Of a DNA stretch of 12,625 nucleotides, positions 7,040 to 12,625 are shown piece after piece (position 1 is the first letter of the stretch; every line of letters starts with the position of its first letter). Source of the DNA: JAYZDB01 sp036338025. Lineage in GTDB: Bacteria > Planctomycetota > UBA1135 > UBA2386. Both the position numbers and the translations under genes were made by a program. The notes under the pieces are model-generated. The model was not told where the DNA came from, did not search any database, and worked only from the letters and a program-made list of their open reading frames with translations. The stretch is from contig JAYZDB010000116.1 in assembly GCA_036338025.1 (NCBI GenBank), positions 1 through 12,625 of the forward strand. The letters are read 5' to 3'.

Positions 7040-7906
7040 ATGGTCGACTCCTTCGCAGCAGTACTCAAGCAGCGGGTCTCCGCGGGCTTTGCCCCGGCGG
7101 TTGTCGGTCTCGACCCCCGCCTCGCTGCGCTGCCCGAAGGGCTGGCCCCAGATGCCTCGCCAGCCGACCGGATCCTGGCATTCTATCGGGAGACGATCCC
7201 CCTGTTGGCGCCCCATGTTCCAGTCGTGAAACCCAACGTGGCCTTCTTCGAGCAGTACGGGTGGGAGGGGTTCCGGGCCTACCAGGCCACCTGCGAGTTG
7301 GCACAAAACGCCGGCCTGCTGGTCCTCGGCGACATCAAGCGCGGCGACATCGGCAGCACGGCGCTCGCCTACGCAGCCGGACACCTCAGCTGGTCCGATG
7401 CCGTAACCCTTCATCCATACCTAGGTTATGACTCCGTTGAGCCATTCTTACGGGCCTGCCGCGAGGCCGGCAAGGGCGCTTTCGTGCTGGTTCGGACCAG
7501 CAACCCCTCGGCCAGCGAATTCCAGGGCTTGCCGATCGAGGACCAGGACCTGAGTGCCGCGGTGGCTCGCGCTGTCCACCGATGGGGGGAGGACAGCGGT
7601 GATCCCGAGGGATATTCCAACGTCGGTGCGGTCGTCGGCGCCACCGCTGCCGGTGAAATCGCCCGGTTGCGCGCCCTGATGCCACGAGCGTGGTTCCTGT
7701 TGCCTGGGGTCGGCGCTCAGGGCGCCTCCGTCGAGGCGGTCGCGCCGGCCTTCGACCGCCAGGGCCTGGGGGCGCTGGTCTCCCAAAGCCGCGGCGTGAT
7801 GCAGTGCTTCGACCCGGGTGATCCCGAGTGGCGCGAGCAGATAAGCCAGGCGGCGATGGCGTTTGCAACAGACGTCCGGTCTGTCGCCGGGACTCCGCAG
7901 GTATGA
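7040..7906 (+). CDS. pyrF: Orotidine 5'-phosphate decarboxylase, type 2
   Basis: A 288-residue TIM-barrel enzyme of pyrimidine synthesis that converts OMP to UMP. Signatures in order: GLDPRL (23-28), VKPNVAFFEQYGWEG (63-77), the active-site block GDIKRGDIGST with D98, K100 and D103 (97-107), VTLHPYLGYDSVEPF (122-136), VLVRTSNPSA (149-158) and PGVGAQGA at 222-229. It is 40-50 residues longer than E. coli-type PyrF and matches the longer Myxococcus/Mycobacterium subfamily. The ATG at 7040 gives the usual N-terminus; the ribosome binding site is weak. Its TGA overlaps the ATG of bshC (ATGA), tying expression of UMP synthesis to the bacillithiol genes; a functional reason is not evident, although BshA uses UDP-GlcNAc, which is made from UTP. 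Confidence 0.95.
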   Translation: MVDSFAAVLKQRVSAGFAPAVVGLDPRLAALPEGLAPDASPADRILAFYRETIPLLAPHVPVVKPNVAFFEQYGWEGFRAYQATCELAQNAGLLVLGDIKRGDIGSTALAYAAGHLSWSDAVTLHPYLGYDSVEPFLRACREAGKGAFVLVRTSNPSASEFQGLPIEDQDLSAAVARAVHRWGEDSGDPEGYSNVGAVVGATAAGEIARLRALMPRAWFLLPGVGAQGASVEAVAPAFDRQGLGALVSQSRGVMQCFDPGDPEWREQISQAAMAFATDVRSVAGTPQV

Positions 7907-9456
7907 GTCCGAGCGTCCGACACATCCCGATTCGCCACATGGGTTCCTCGCCCGCACATCTCCGGTATCTCGAAGAGGATCCGGATTTGAAGCCGTTTCT
8001 CGGCCAACGGCCGCGAGACACCGCCGACCTGCTGCGGCGAGCGCCGGCCAGCGCGCGGCGCCTCGTGAACCCACAGGCCCTGTCCGAAGCACTGATCGCG
8101 TACGCCACGCGTCATGAGGCCCCCGCAGAAGTCTTGGCAAACGCTGAATCGATGGCATCAGGTGAGGTCCACGTGGTGGTCACCGGCCAGCAACCGGGTT
8201 TGTTTGGCGGGCCCCTCTACACGGTGCACAAGGCCGCAACGGCTGTGCGCCTGGCGCAAGAACTGAACGCGCTGGATTCCGGTCCACGAGTGGTGCCGGT
8301 CTTCTGGAACCACACCGACGACCATGATCTCGATGAGGTCAACCGGGCCTTCTTCGTCAACAACAACCTGGAGGTGCAGCGCGTCCGCCTGGATCTGAGC
8401 CGGGGCGGAGAACCAATTCGAGATATCGGTATCGGTCACAAGATCGAGCAGGTGCTAGCCACCGTGGGAGACCTGCTGCCTCACAACGAGTTTCGGTCCT
8501 GGGCGATGGAGACCTTCTCACCCCGCGAGCCCAACGACCACTTTGGTGATGGCCTGGCCCGATTGCTGTTCCGCTTGTTCGGTAAGTTCGGTCTCCTGGT
8601 GATCGAGCCTCGTGACCTACCGGTAGAAGCGTTTGAGGTTCTGCCGCGCTGGTGGGAACAGGCACCGATGATCCGGGACAGCATCCGATCGACAATTGAG
8701 GTTCTCCTCGATCTAGGTCTCGACCTGGGCATGGACCCTGCCGGCACCTTGATGTTCGAAGTGCACGGCAACCGCCGTGTCCCCATGGCCGAGGGCGACC
8801 CGGTGCAGCACGCCGGCGACCTGAGCCCAGGAGCCGTCTTGCGTCCGCTGTGGCAGGACGCCTGCCTGCCCACGGTCGCGTCGGTCGTCGGGCCTGGCGA
8901 ACTCTCGTACCTGTCAGTCGCGGGACCGCTCTATCAACGGCTCGGGGTCCCTTCACCGGTGCTCGTGCCACGAGCCTCGATGACCCTGGTAGAGCCCTCA
9001 CTCAGCAAGTTGTTGACGCGCTTTGGATGGGATATCTCCGATCTCGAGCTGGGACCTGATCGGCTAGCGGAACGCACTCTCGACGGTGAGGGGGGCGGCG
9101 AAGAAAGTCGTCTCGAGACTTTGGGCTCCAACCTCGACCAGGGCCTGACGGAGTTGATTCAGTCGGTGCGGACCTCGGATCCCCAGATGATTCGGGGTGT
9201 CGAGCGCACCAAGAAGAAGGTGCTGGAGGAGCTTGGCAAGCTTCTCAGCAAACTCCGCAACTCACGCCAGAACCGCGAAGGCACTGGCACCCGCCAGATT
9301 CGCCGGATCGCCAACAATCTGCGCCCACGTGGACGTCCCCAAGAACGTATGCTCACCGTCCTGCCATTCCTCGCTGCGCACGGTCCAGAGCTGGGGGATT
9401 ACCTGGTTGGAGCTGCAGATCCATTCACCACCAACCATGCGATCCTCGAACTCTAG
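7903..9456 (+). CDS. bshC: Bacillithiol biosynthesis cysteine-adding enzyme BshC
   Basis: A 517-residue cytoplasmic protein assigned to BshC, which joins cysteine to glucosaminyl-malate in the last step of bacillithiol synthesis. Diagnostic blocks are VVTGQQPGLFGGPLYTVHKA (92-111), VPVFWNHTDDHDLDEVNRAF (131-150), a middle block with RPLWQDACLPTVASVVGPGE and YLSVAGPLYQRLG, and near the C-terminus RPRGRPQERMLTVLPFL. Between the core and that last block lies a charged helical stretch, roughly residues 405-470, consistent with the coiled coil of the Bacillus enzyme. Length is close to the family's usual 530-540. The ATG at 7903 overlaps the pyrF stop; a longer frame reaches 7828 but would lie inside pyrF and adds no conserved sequence. 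bshB1 follows after 15 bases. Confidence 0.93.
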   Translation: MSPSVRHIPIRHMGSSPAHLRYLEEDPDLKPFLGQRPRDTADLLRRAPASARRLVNPQALSEALIAYATRHEAPAEVLANAESMASGEVHVVVTGQQPGLFGGPLYTVHKAATAVRLAQELNALDSGPRVVPVFWNHTDDHDLDEVNRAFFVNNNLEVQRVRLDLSRGGEPIRDIGIGHKIEQVLATVGDLLPHNEFRSWAMETFSPREPNDHFGDGLARLLFRLFGKFGLLVIEPRDLPVEAFEVLPRWWEQAPMIRDSIRSTIEVLLDLGLDLGMDPAGTLMFEVHGNRRVPMAEGDPVQHAGDLSPGAVLRPLWQDACLPTVASVVGPGELSYLSVAGPLYQRLGVPSPVLVPRASMTLVEPSLSKLLTRFGWDISDLELGPDRLAERTLDGEGGGEESRLETLGSNLDQGLTELIQSVRTSDPQMIRGVERTKKKVLEELGKLLSKLRNSRQNREGTGTRQIRRIANNLRPRGRPQERMLTVLPFLAAHGPELGDYLVGAADPFTTNHAILEL

Positions 9457-9471
9457 CTGCGACCCCTCGAC

Positions 9472-10176
9472 ATGAAACCCGACTTTGACGTGATGGTCCT
9501 CGCTGCCCACCCGGATGATGCGGAGATCTGCTGCGGCGGCACCATTCTCGGGCTGCTGGCAACGGGCAGGCGGGTTGCAATCGTCGATCTGACGGAGGGG
9601 GAGATGAGCTCGCGGGGCACGGTCGAAACCCGCCGCCAGGAGTGTGCGGCTGCGACAGAGATGCTCGGTGTTCAGGAGCGGGTCAACCTGCGCCTGCCCG
9701 ACGCCGGTCTGCGTGATGACGATCGCTGCCTGGAACCGGTGGTCGCCGTGATCCGCAAGCTGCGGCCCCGTCTCTTGCTGGCGCAGCATCCCCACGACAT
9801 CCATCCCGACCATGTCGCTGCCGGCTTGTTGGCCCGCAGGGCCTATTTTCACAGCGGGCTGGCCAACTATGGCAAGCAGCTCGGCGCCGCCTTCCGTCCC
9901 AGCGAGTTGGTCGCGTTCCCGGCAAATGATCACGTCGAGCCGAATTTCTGTGTCAACATCAGCTCACAGGTGTCGGACAAACAGGCGGTCATCGAGTGTT
10001 ACCGATCGCAGGTCGAAGCCGGAGATGGCTCCCACTTCGCCAGGAAGCTCGATCCACTAACACGGGTCCAGGCTCGGGATAGATACTTCGGGGCTCGGAT
10101 CGGCGTCCAGGCGGCTGAGCCGTTCATCCTCGGTGGGCCACTGGCGCTGTCTGGTTTGGACTGTCTGTTGGACTAG
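9472..10176 (+). CDS. bshB1: GlcNAc-malate deacetylase BshB1 (LmbE/PIG-L family)
   Basis: A 234-residue zinc-dependent deacetylase. It removes the acetyl group from N-acetylglucosaminyl-malate to give GlcN-malate, the second step to bacillithiol. The zinc site is seen in AAHPDDAE (H13, D15, D16; D15 is the likely general base) and HPDH at 111-114 (H114). The BshB1-type loop TEGEMSSRGT (41-50) and the C-terminal block RYFGARIGVQAAEPFILGGPL mark it as BshB1 rather than MshB or a general LmbE protein, and the neighbouring bshA and bshC agree. The size matches BshB1 (about 230-240 residues). The start lies 15 bases after bshC without a clear Shine-Dalgarno, so translation may depend on the upstream gene. 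Confidence 0.93.
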   Translation: MKPDFDVMVLAAHPDDAEICCGGTILGLLATGRRVAIVDLTEGEMSSRGTVETRRQECAAATEMLGVQERVNLRLPDAGLRDDDRCLEPVVAVIRKLRPRLLLAQHPHDIHPDHVAAGLLARRAYFHSGLANYGKQLGAAFRPSELVAFPANDHVEPNFCVNISSQVSDKQAVIECYRSQVEAGDGSHFARKLDPLTRVQARDRYFGARIGVQAAEPFILGGPLALSGLDCLLD

Positions 10177-10252
10177 CTGACGCCTGCGGATCTGATCCGG
10201 CCGGACGCAACCGCCACGAACCTGTCGCGTCATCCTGGAATCGGAGCAGGCA
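10177..10252 (+). other. Short bshB1-parA spacer with a perfect dyad
   Basis: A 76-base spacer. It contains CGGATC-T-GATCCG at 10187-10199, a perfect 6-bp dyad around one base. It could be a protein-binding site or chance; a one-base loop is too tight for an RNA hairpin, and no T-run follows. Confidence 0.25.
10243..10246 (+). promoter_or_regulatory. Ribosome binding site favouring the upstream parA start
   Basis: GGAG lies six bases before the GTG at 10253. The alternative GTG at 10271 has no comparable sequence at the right distance, so this site supports the longer protein. Confidence 0.45.
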
Positions 10253-11215
10253 GTGGGTTGGAATGGTCCCGTGAAGAGCATCGCCGTGATCAACCAGAAA
10301 GGCGGGGTTGGTAAAACGACCACAACCATCAGCATTGGTGCGTCCCTCGCCCGCCGAGGTCATCGGGTCCTACTGCTCGACATGGACCCGCAGGCCAACC
10401 TCACCCTGCACCTGGACCGCTGTCCGGACCTCGAGTCCAAGACGATGACCGACCTGCTCGTCGACGACGCCCCGCTCAAGGACCTGGTGGTCGACACCAG
10501 CACCCGGGGCTTGTTTCTCGTTCCGGCCGACCCCTCGCTGTCCGGGGTCGAGCAGGTCCTGGCCAACCGCATCGGCCGGGAGACGATCCTGCGGGAAGCG
10601 TTCGAAGACTACGACGGGCCCGGCTGGGATTACGTCTTCATCGACTGCCCACCGGCTCTCGGCGTCCTGTCGGCGAACGCCCTGGTCACCGTCGGCCAGA
10701 TCATCATCCCGATGCAGGCCGAGTACTTCTCCATGCAAGGAATGACGAAGCTCATGGAGGTCAAGCAGCTCGTGCAGCGCCGACTCAACCCACAGTTGGA
10801 GATCTGCCTGATCCTCCCCTGCATGGTCAACAGGCGCACCAACCTCACGACAGAGGTGTTGGCAGAGTTGCGAAACCACTTCGGAGGGGTTCTCGCGGCC
10901 ACCAACATTCGGTCGAACGTCAAACTCGCGGAAGCGCCGAGTTTTGGGCGCACGATTTTCGAGCATGCTCCGGAGTCCAACGGCGCTGCAGACTACGAGG
11001 CGGTCACCGACGAGTTCCTGGCCCGGCAGAGCGACATCGCGCAAACGGCGCCGGAAGCCGGTGAGGCAGAAGGCCCGCCGACAGCCGAGGCTGGGCCTCC
11101 GCCAGCAGACACGGAGGATGTCGCGAGTGTTGGCCAGGAGAGCGCGCCCTCCGAAGCAAGTCCGCCAGCCGGCGAGACGGAGGTGGCGGAGGCCACCGAG
11201 GAAGGGCCTGGCTAG
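10253..11215 (+). CDS. ParA/Soj-family ATPase with acidic C-terminal tail
   Basis: A 320-residue protein (from the GTG at 10253; GTG at 10271 would give 314 and a textbook MKSIAVINQKGG start). Deviant Walker A KGGVGKTT is at 16-23, D45 lies in LLDMDPQAN, and Walker B YVFID with D131 is followed by CPPALG. IPMQAEYFSMQGM (152-164) and the LAEAPSFGRTIFEHAPES block (225-242) are typical of chromosomal ParA/Soj. Such ATPases dimerise on DNA with ATP and position chromosomes, plasmids or protein assemblies. The ParA core ends near residue 258; the last 60 residues are a glutamate, alanine and proline-rich low-complexity tail. No parB lies beside it and no parS-like palindrome was seen. It sits between bshB1 and bshA, so a role linked to chromosome segregation versus some other cargo cannot be decided. 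Confidence 0.9.
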   Translation: MGWNGPVKSIAVINQKGGVGKTTTTISIGASLARRGHRVLLLDMDPQANLTLHLDRCPDLESKTMTDLLVDDAPLKDLVVDTSTRGLFLVPADPSLSGVEQVLANRIGRETILREAFEDYDGPGWDYVFIDCPPALGVLSANALVTVGQIIIPMQAEYFSMQGMTKLMEVKQLVQRRLNPQLEICLILPCMVNRRTNLTTEVLAELRNHFGGVLAATNIRSNVKLAEAPSFGRTIFEHAPESNGAADYEAVTDEFLARQSDIAQTAPEAGEAEGPPTAEAGPPPADTEDVASVGQESAPSEASPPAGETEVAEATEEGPG

Positions 11216-11235
11216 GAACATCGTTCGGCCCTTTG

Positions 11236-11265
11236 CGCGCCGACTGTTTGAGCCGGCTCGGCGCG
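11236..11265 (+). other. Stem-loop between parA and bshA
   Basis: CGCGCCGA (11236-11243) and TCGGCGCG (11258-11265) are perfect 8-bp arms around a 14-base loop, 21 bases after the parA stop. No T-run follows, so it is not a standard intrinsic terminator; it could partly attenuate or protect the transcript. The rest of the 102-base spacer shows nothing clear. Confidence 0.35.
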
Positions 11266-11317
11266 GGTTACAAAACGCTCTCGACCCGTGGCCGTCGAAG
11301 CGGTCACAATAGGTGGG

Positions 11318-12442
11318 ATGGAACAGCGCCCTTTGAATATTGGCATCGTCTGCTATCCCACGATTGGCGGTAGTGGTGTCGTGGCAACGGAAATGGCTGC
11401 GCACGCAGCTTCCGTCGGGCACAAGGTTCACCTGTTGAGCTACGACCAGCCGACACGGTTGCTCACCAGGGAGACCAGCGTTACCTACCACAACGTCCAG
11501 GTGTCCGCCTACCCGTTGTTCCGATACCCGCCCTACGATCTGGCGCTCGCGACCCGGATGTTGGATGTCCAGGAGGAGTTCAACATCGACGTATTTCATG
11601 TGCACTACGCGATCCCGCACGCCGTCAGCGCCTACCTGGCTCGCAAGATGTCAGGAGGGCGCCTGCGGTGCATCACCACTCTGCACGGGACAGACATCAC
11701 CGTGGTCGGCGCGGACTCTGCATACACGCGGCCCACTCGCTTCGCGATCGAAGAATCCCATGCTGTCACAGCGGTCAGCGAGTTCCTCGCCAAGGAAACC
11801 CAGCGGATTTTCTCGACCAACAAGGAGATCCAGGTCATTCCGAATTTTGTGGACACCGGAGTCTACAAGCCGGGGTCGATCGGTCGGTACTACGAGCGCA
11901 AGGATGACACGCGCACCCTCGTGCACGTCAGCAACTTCCGGCCGGTCAAGCGGGTGGCGGATGTAGTTCGGGCATTTGCAGCGATTCAGAGCGAGGTTCC
12001 GGCTCGACTCCAACTGGTGGGGGATGGCCCGGATCGCGAGCATGTCTTCGCAATCGCCTCGGACCTGGGCTGTGCCCATGCTGTCGAACACCTTGGCAAC
12101 CTCGAGTCCACCGAGTCCGTGCTGGCCGACGCCGACCTCTTCCTCCTCGCCTCCGAAACGGAGAGTTTCGGCTTGTCGATGCTCGAAGCGATGAGTTGTG
12201 GGGTGCCTTGCATCAGCACGGATGTCGGTGGTGTCGGCGAGGTTCTCAGAGATAGCAGCTGCTTGACTCCGTTCGGCGACCCCGCGGCCATGGCCCGGGC
12301 TGCCCTGCCCTTGTTGACCGACCAAAAACTGCATCAGCGGGTGGGCCTGGCCGGGCGGGCGCGCGCCATCGAACAGTTCGACCTGAGTCAAATCGCCGAC
12401 CGGTACTTCGAGTTGTACCGCAGAGTCATTTCGGAGGACTGA
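11318..12442 (+). CDS. bshA: N-acetyl-alpha-D-glucosaminyl L-malate synthase BshA
   Basis: A 374-residue retaining glycosyltransferase (GT4, GT-B fold) that transfers GlcNAc from UDP-GlcNAc to L-malate, the first step of bacillithiol synthesis. BshA-specific sequence starts at once: IGIVCYPTIGGSGVVATEMA (8-27), then DVFHVHYAIPHAVSAYLARK (91-110), TTLHGTDITVVGAD (120-133), VIPNFVDTGVYKP (173-185), VHVSNFRPVKRV (202-213) and VGDGPDREH. The donor-binding E-x7-E motif is E282 and E290 in ESFGLSMLEAMSCGVP. Length equals known BshA (about 375-380). I prefer the ATG at 11318 because it puts the glycine-rich loop at the usual position; AGGTGGG directly precedes it. A GTG at 11288 would add ten residues without conserved sequence. 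One base separates the stop from the next gene. Confidence 0.95.
   Translation: MEQRPLNIGIVCYPTIGGSGVVATEMAAHAASVGHKVHLLSYDQPTRLLTRETSVTYHNVQVSAYPLFRYPPYDLALATRMLDVQEEFNIDVFHVHYAIPHAVSAYLARKMSGGRLRCITTLHGTDITVVGADSAYTRPTRFAIEESHAVTAVSEFLAKETQRIFSTNKEIQVIPNFVDTGVYKPGSIGRYYERKDDTRTLVHVSNFRPVKRVADVVRAFAAIQSEVPARLQLVGDGPDREHVFAIASDLGCAHAVEHLGNLESTESVLADADLFLLASETESFGLSMLEAMSCGVPCISTDVGGVGEVLRDSSCLTPFGDPAAMARAALPLLTDQKLHQRVGLAGRARAIEQFDLSQIADRYFELYRRVISED
12433..12437 (+). promoter_or_regulatory. Ribosome binding site of the NifS-like gene
   Basis: GGAGG inside the last codons of bshA, six bases before the GTG at 12444. It fixes that GTG as the start. Confidence 0.7.
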
Positions 12443-12443
12443 C

Positions 12444-12625
12444 GTGGCGGAGCGCTACTACTTCGATCACAACTCCTGTACCCCAGTTGATGCCCGGGTT
12501 GTAGACCACTTCCTGGCGGTAGAGTCGGCCCACCCCGCGAACGCCGGCAGCCTGCACGCGGCCGGGCGACACGCGCGCGGCGTCGTCGAAGAGGCTCGTT
12601 GCTCGACAGCCGATACTCTTGGGGT
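12444..12625 (+). CDS. NifS/IscS-like cysteine desulfurase, N-terminal part (3' truncated)
   Basis: Only the first 60 codons are inside the window. From the GTG the protein reads YYFDHNSCTPVDARVVDHF, then AHPANAGSLHAAGRHARGVV and EEAR. This matches the start of class V PLP aminotransferases of the NifS type (pattern DHNATTP, then a GNPSSxH-like segment, then AxxxxExAR). These enzymes pull sulfur from cysteine for FeS clusters or tRNA thiolation. The usual ATT or AAT after DHN is SCT here, with a cysteine at residue 12. The catalytic lysine and the mobile cysteine loop lie beyond the edge, so activity and subfamily (IscS, SufS, or a related lyase) cannot be told. It follows bshA by one base and is surely in the same transcript. 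Confidence 0.8.
   Translation, partial: MAERYYFDHNSCTPVDARVVDHFLAVESAHPANAGSLHAAGRHARGVVEEARCSTADTLG

Noticed and set aside
7828..7902. Upstream extension of bshC
   Set aside because: It lies in the 3' end of pyrF and encodes no conserved BshC residues; the ATGA overlap at 7903 is the better start.
9472..10176. Annotation as mycothiol deacetylase MshB or a generic LmbE protein
   Set aside because: The TEGEMSSRGT loop and the C-terminal block fit BshB1, and bshA and bshC are neighbours.
10253..11215. Plasmid or mobile-element partition locus
   Set aside because: No parB, replication gene, transposase, integrase or repeat boundary is visible, and both sides are core metabolic genes in the same orientation.
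11288..11317. Earlier GTG start for bshA
   Set aside because: It adds ten residues before the usual BshA N-terminus and lacks a ribosome binding site; the ATG at 11318 fits the family length.
10370..11620. Long open frame (416 codons) on the minus strand opposite parA and bshA
   Set aside because: It is antisense to two well-supported genes, spans their spacer, and its translation shows no family motif; long antisense frames are common in GC-rich DNA.
1..12625. CRISPR arrays, tRNA or rRNA genes, insertion sequences
   Set aside because: I read through the window and found no regularly spaced repeats, no tRNA-like cloverleaf with CCA end, no rRNA sequence and no transposase.

Overview
This window is about 12.6 kb of dense, GC-rich (roughly 60% by eye) bacterial chromosome. 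Nine genes are complete and the two end genes are cut by the window edge. No tRNA, rRNA, insertion sequence, phage gene or CRISPR array is visible, and no gene-free stretch reaches 300 bases. The gene set suggests a Gram-negative, probably marine or salt-exposed bacterium: an NhaD-type Na+/H+ antiporter, a three-gene transhydrogenase, a long Myxococcus/Mycobacterium-type PyrF, and bacillithiol (BSH) genes. The exact phylum cannot be fixed from the sequence; Myxococcota, Acidobacteriota or a related deep lineage are guesses.

Left part (1-3976, + strand): the C-terminal end of a SNF2-family helicase overlaps a SWIM zinc-finger protein gene. A 185-base leader with several possible stem-loops follows. 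Next come nhaD, which has a TTG start and no obvious ribosome binding site, and hemW, a radical-SAM heme chaperone whose ATG overlaps the nhaD stop by one base.

Middle (3978-6864, - strand): the three-subunit proton-translocating transhydrogenase, transcribed pntA1-pntA2-pntB with overlapping stops and starts. It converges on hemW with one base between the two stop codons. It diverges from the right-hand cluster across 175 bases that carry a small dyad.

Right part (7040-12625, + strand): pyrF, bshC, bshB1, a ParA-family ATPase, bshA and the start of a NifS-like cysteine desulfurase, all on one strand with gaps of 102 bases or less. bshA, bshB1 and bshC are the full known route to bacillithiol. 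BshA joins malate to GlcNAc, BshB1 deacetylates the product, and BshC adds cysteine. A complete bsh set this tightly grouped, translationally joined to pyrF, interrupted by a ParA with a long acidic tail and followed by a PLP enzyme that acts on cysteine, is the most notable content. The transhydrogenase next door makes NADPH, which a thiol redox buffer needs, so the right half reads as a redox neighbourhood; that link is inference.
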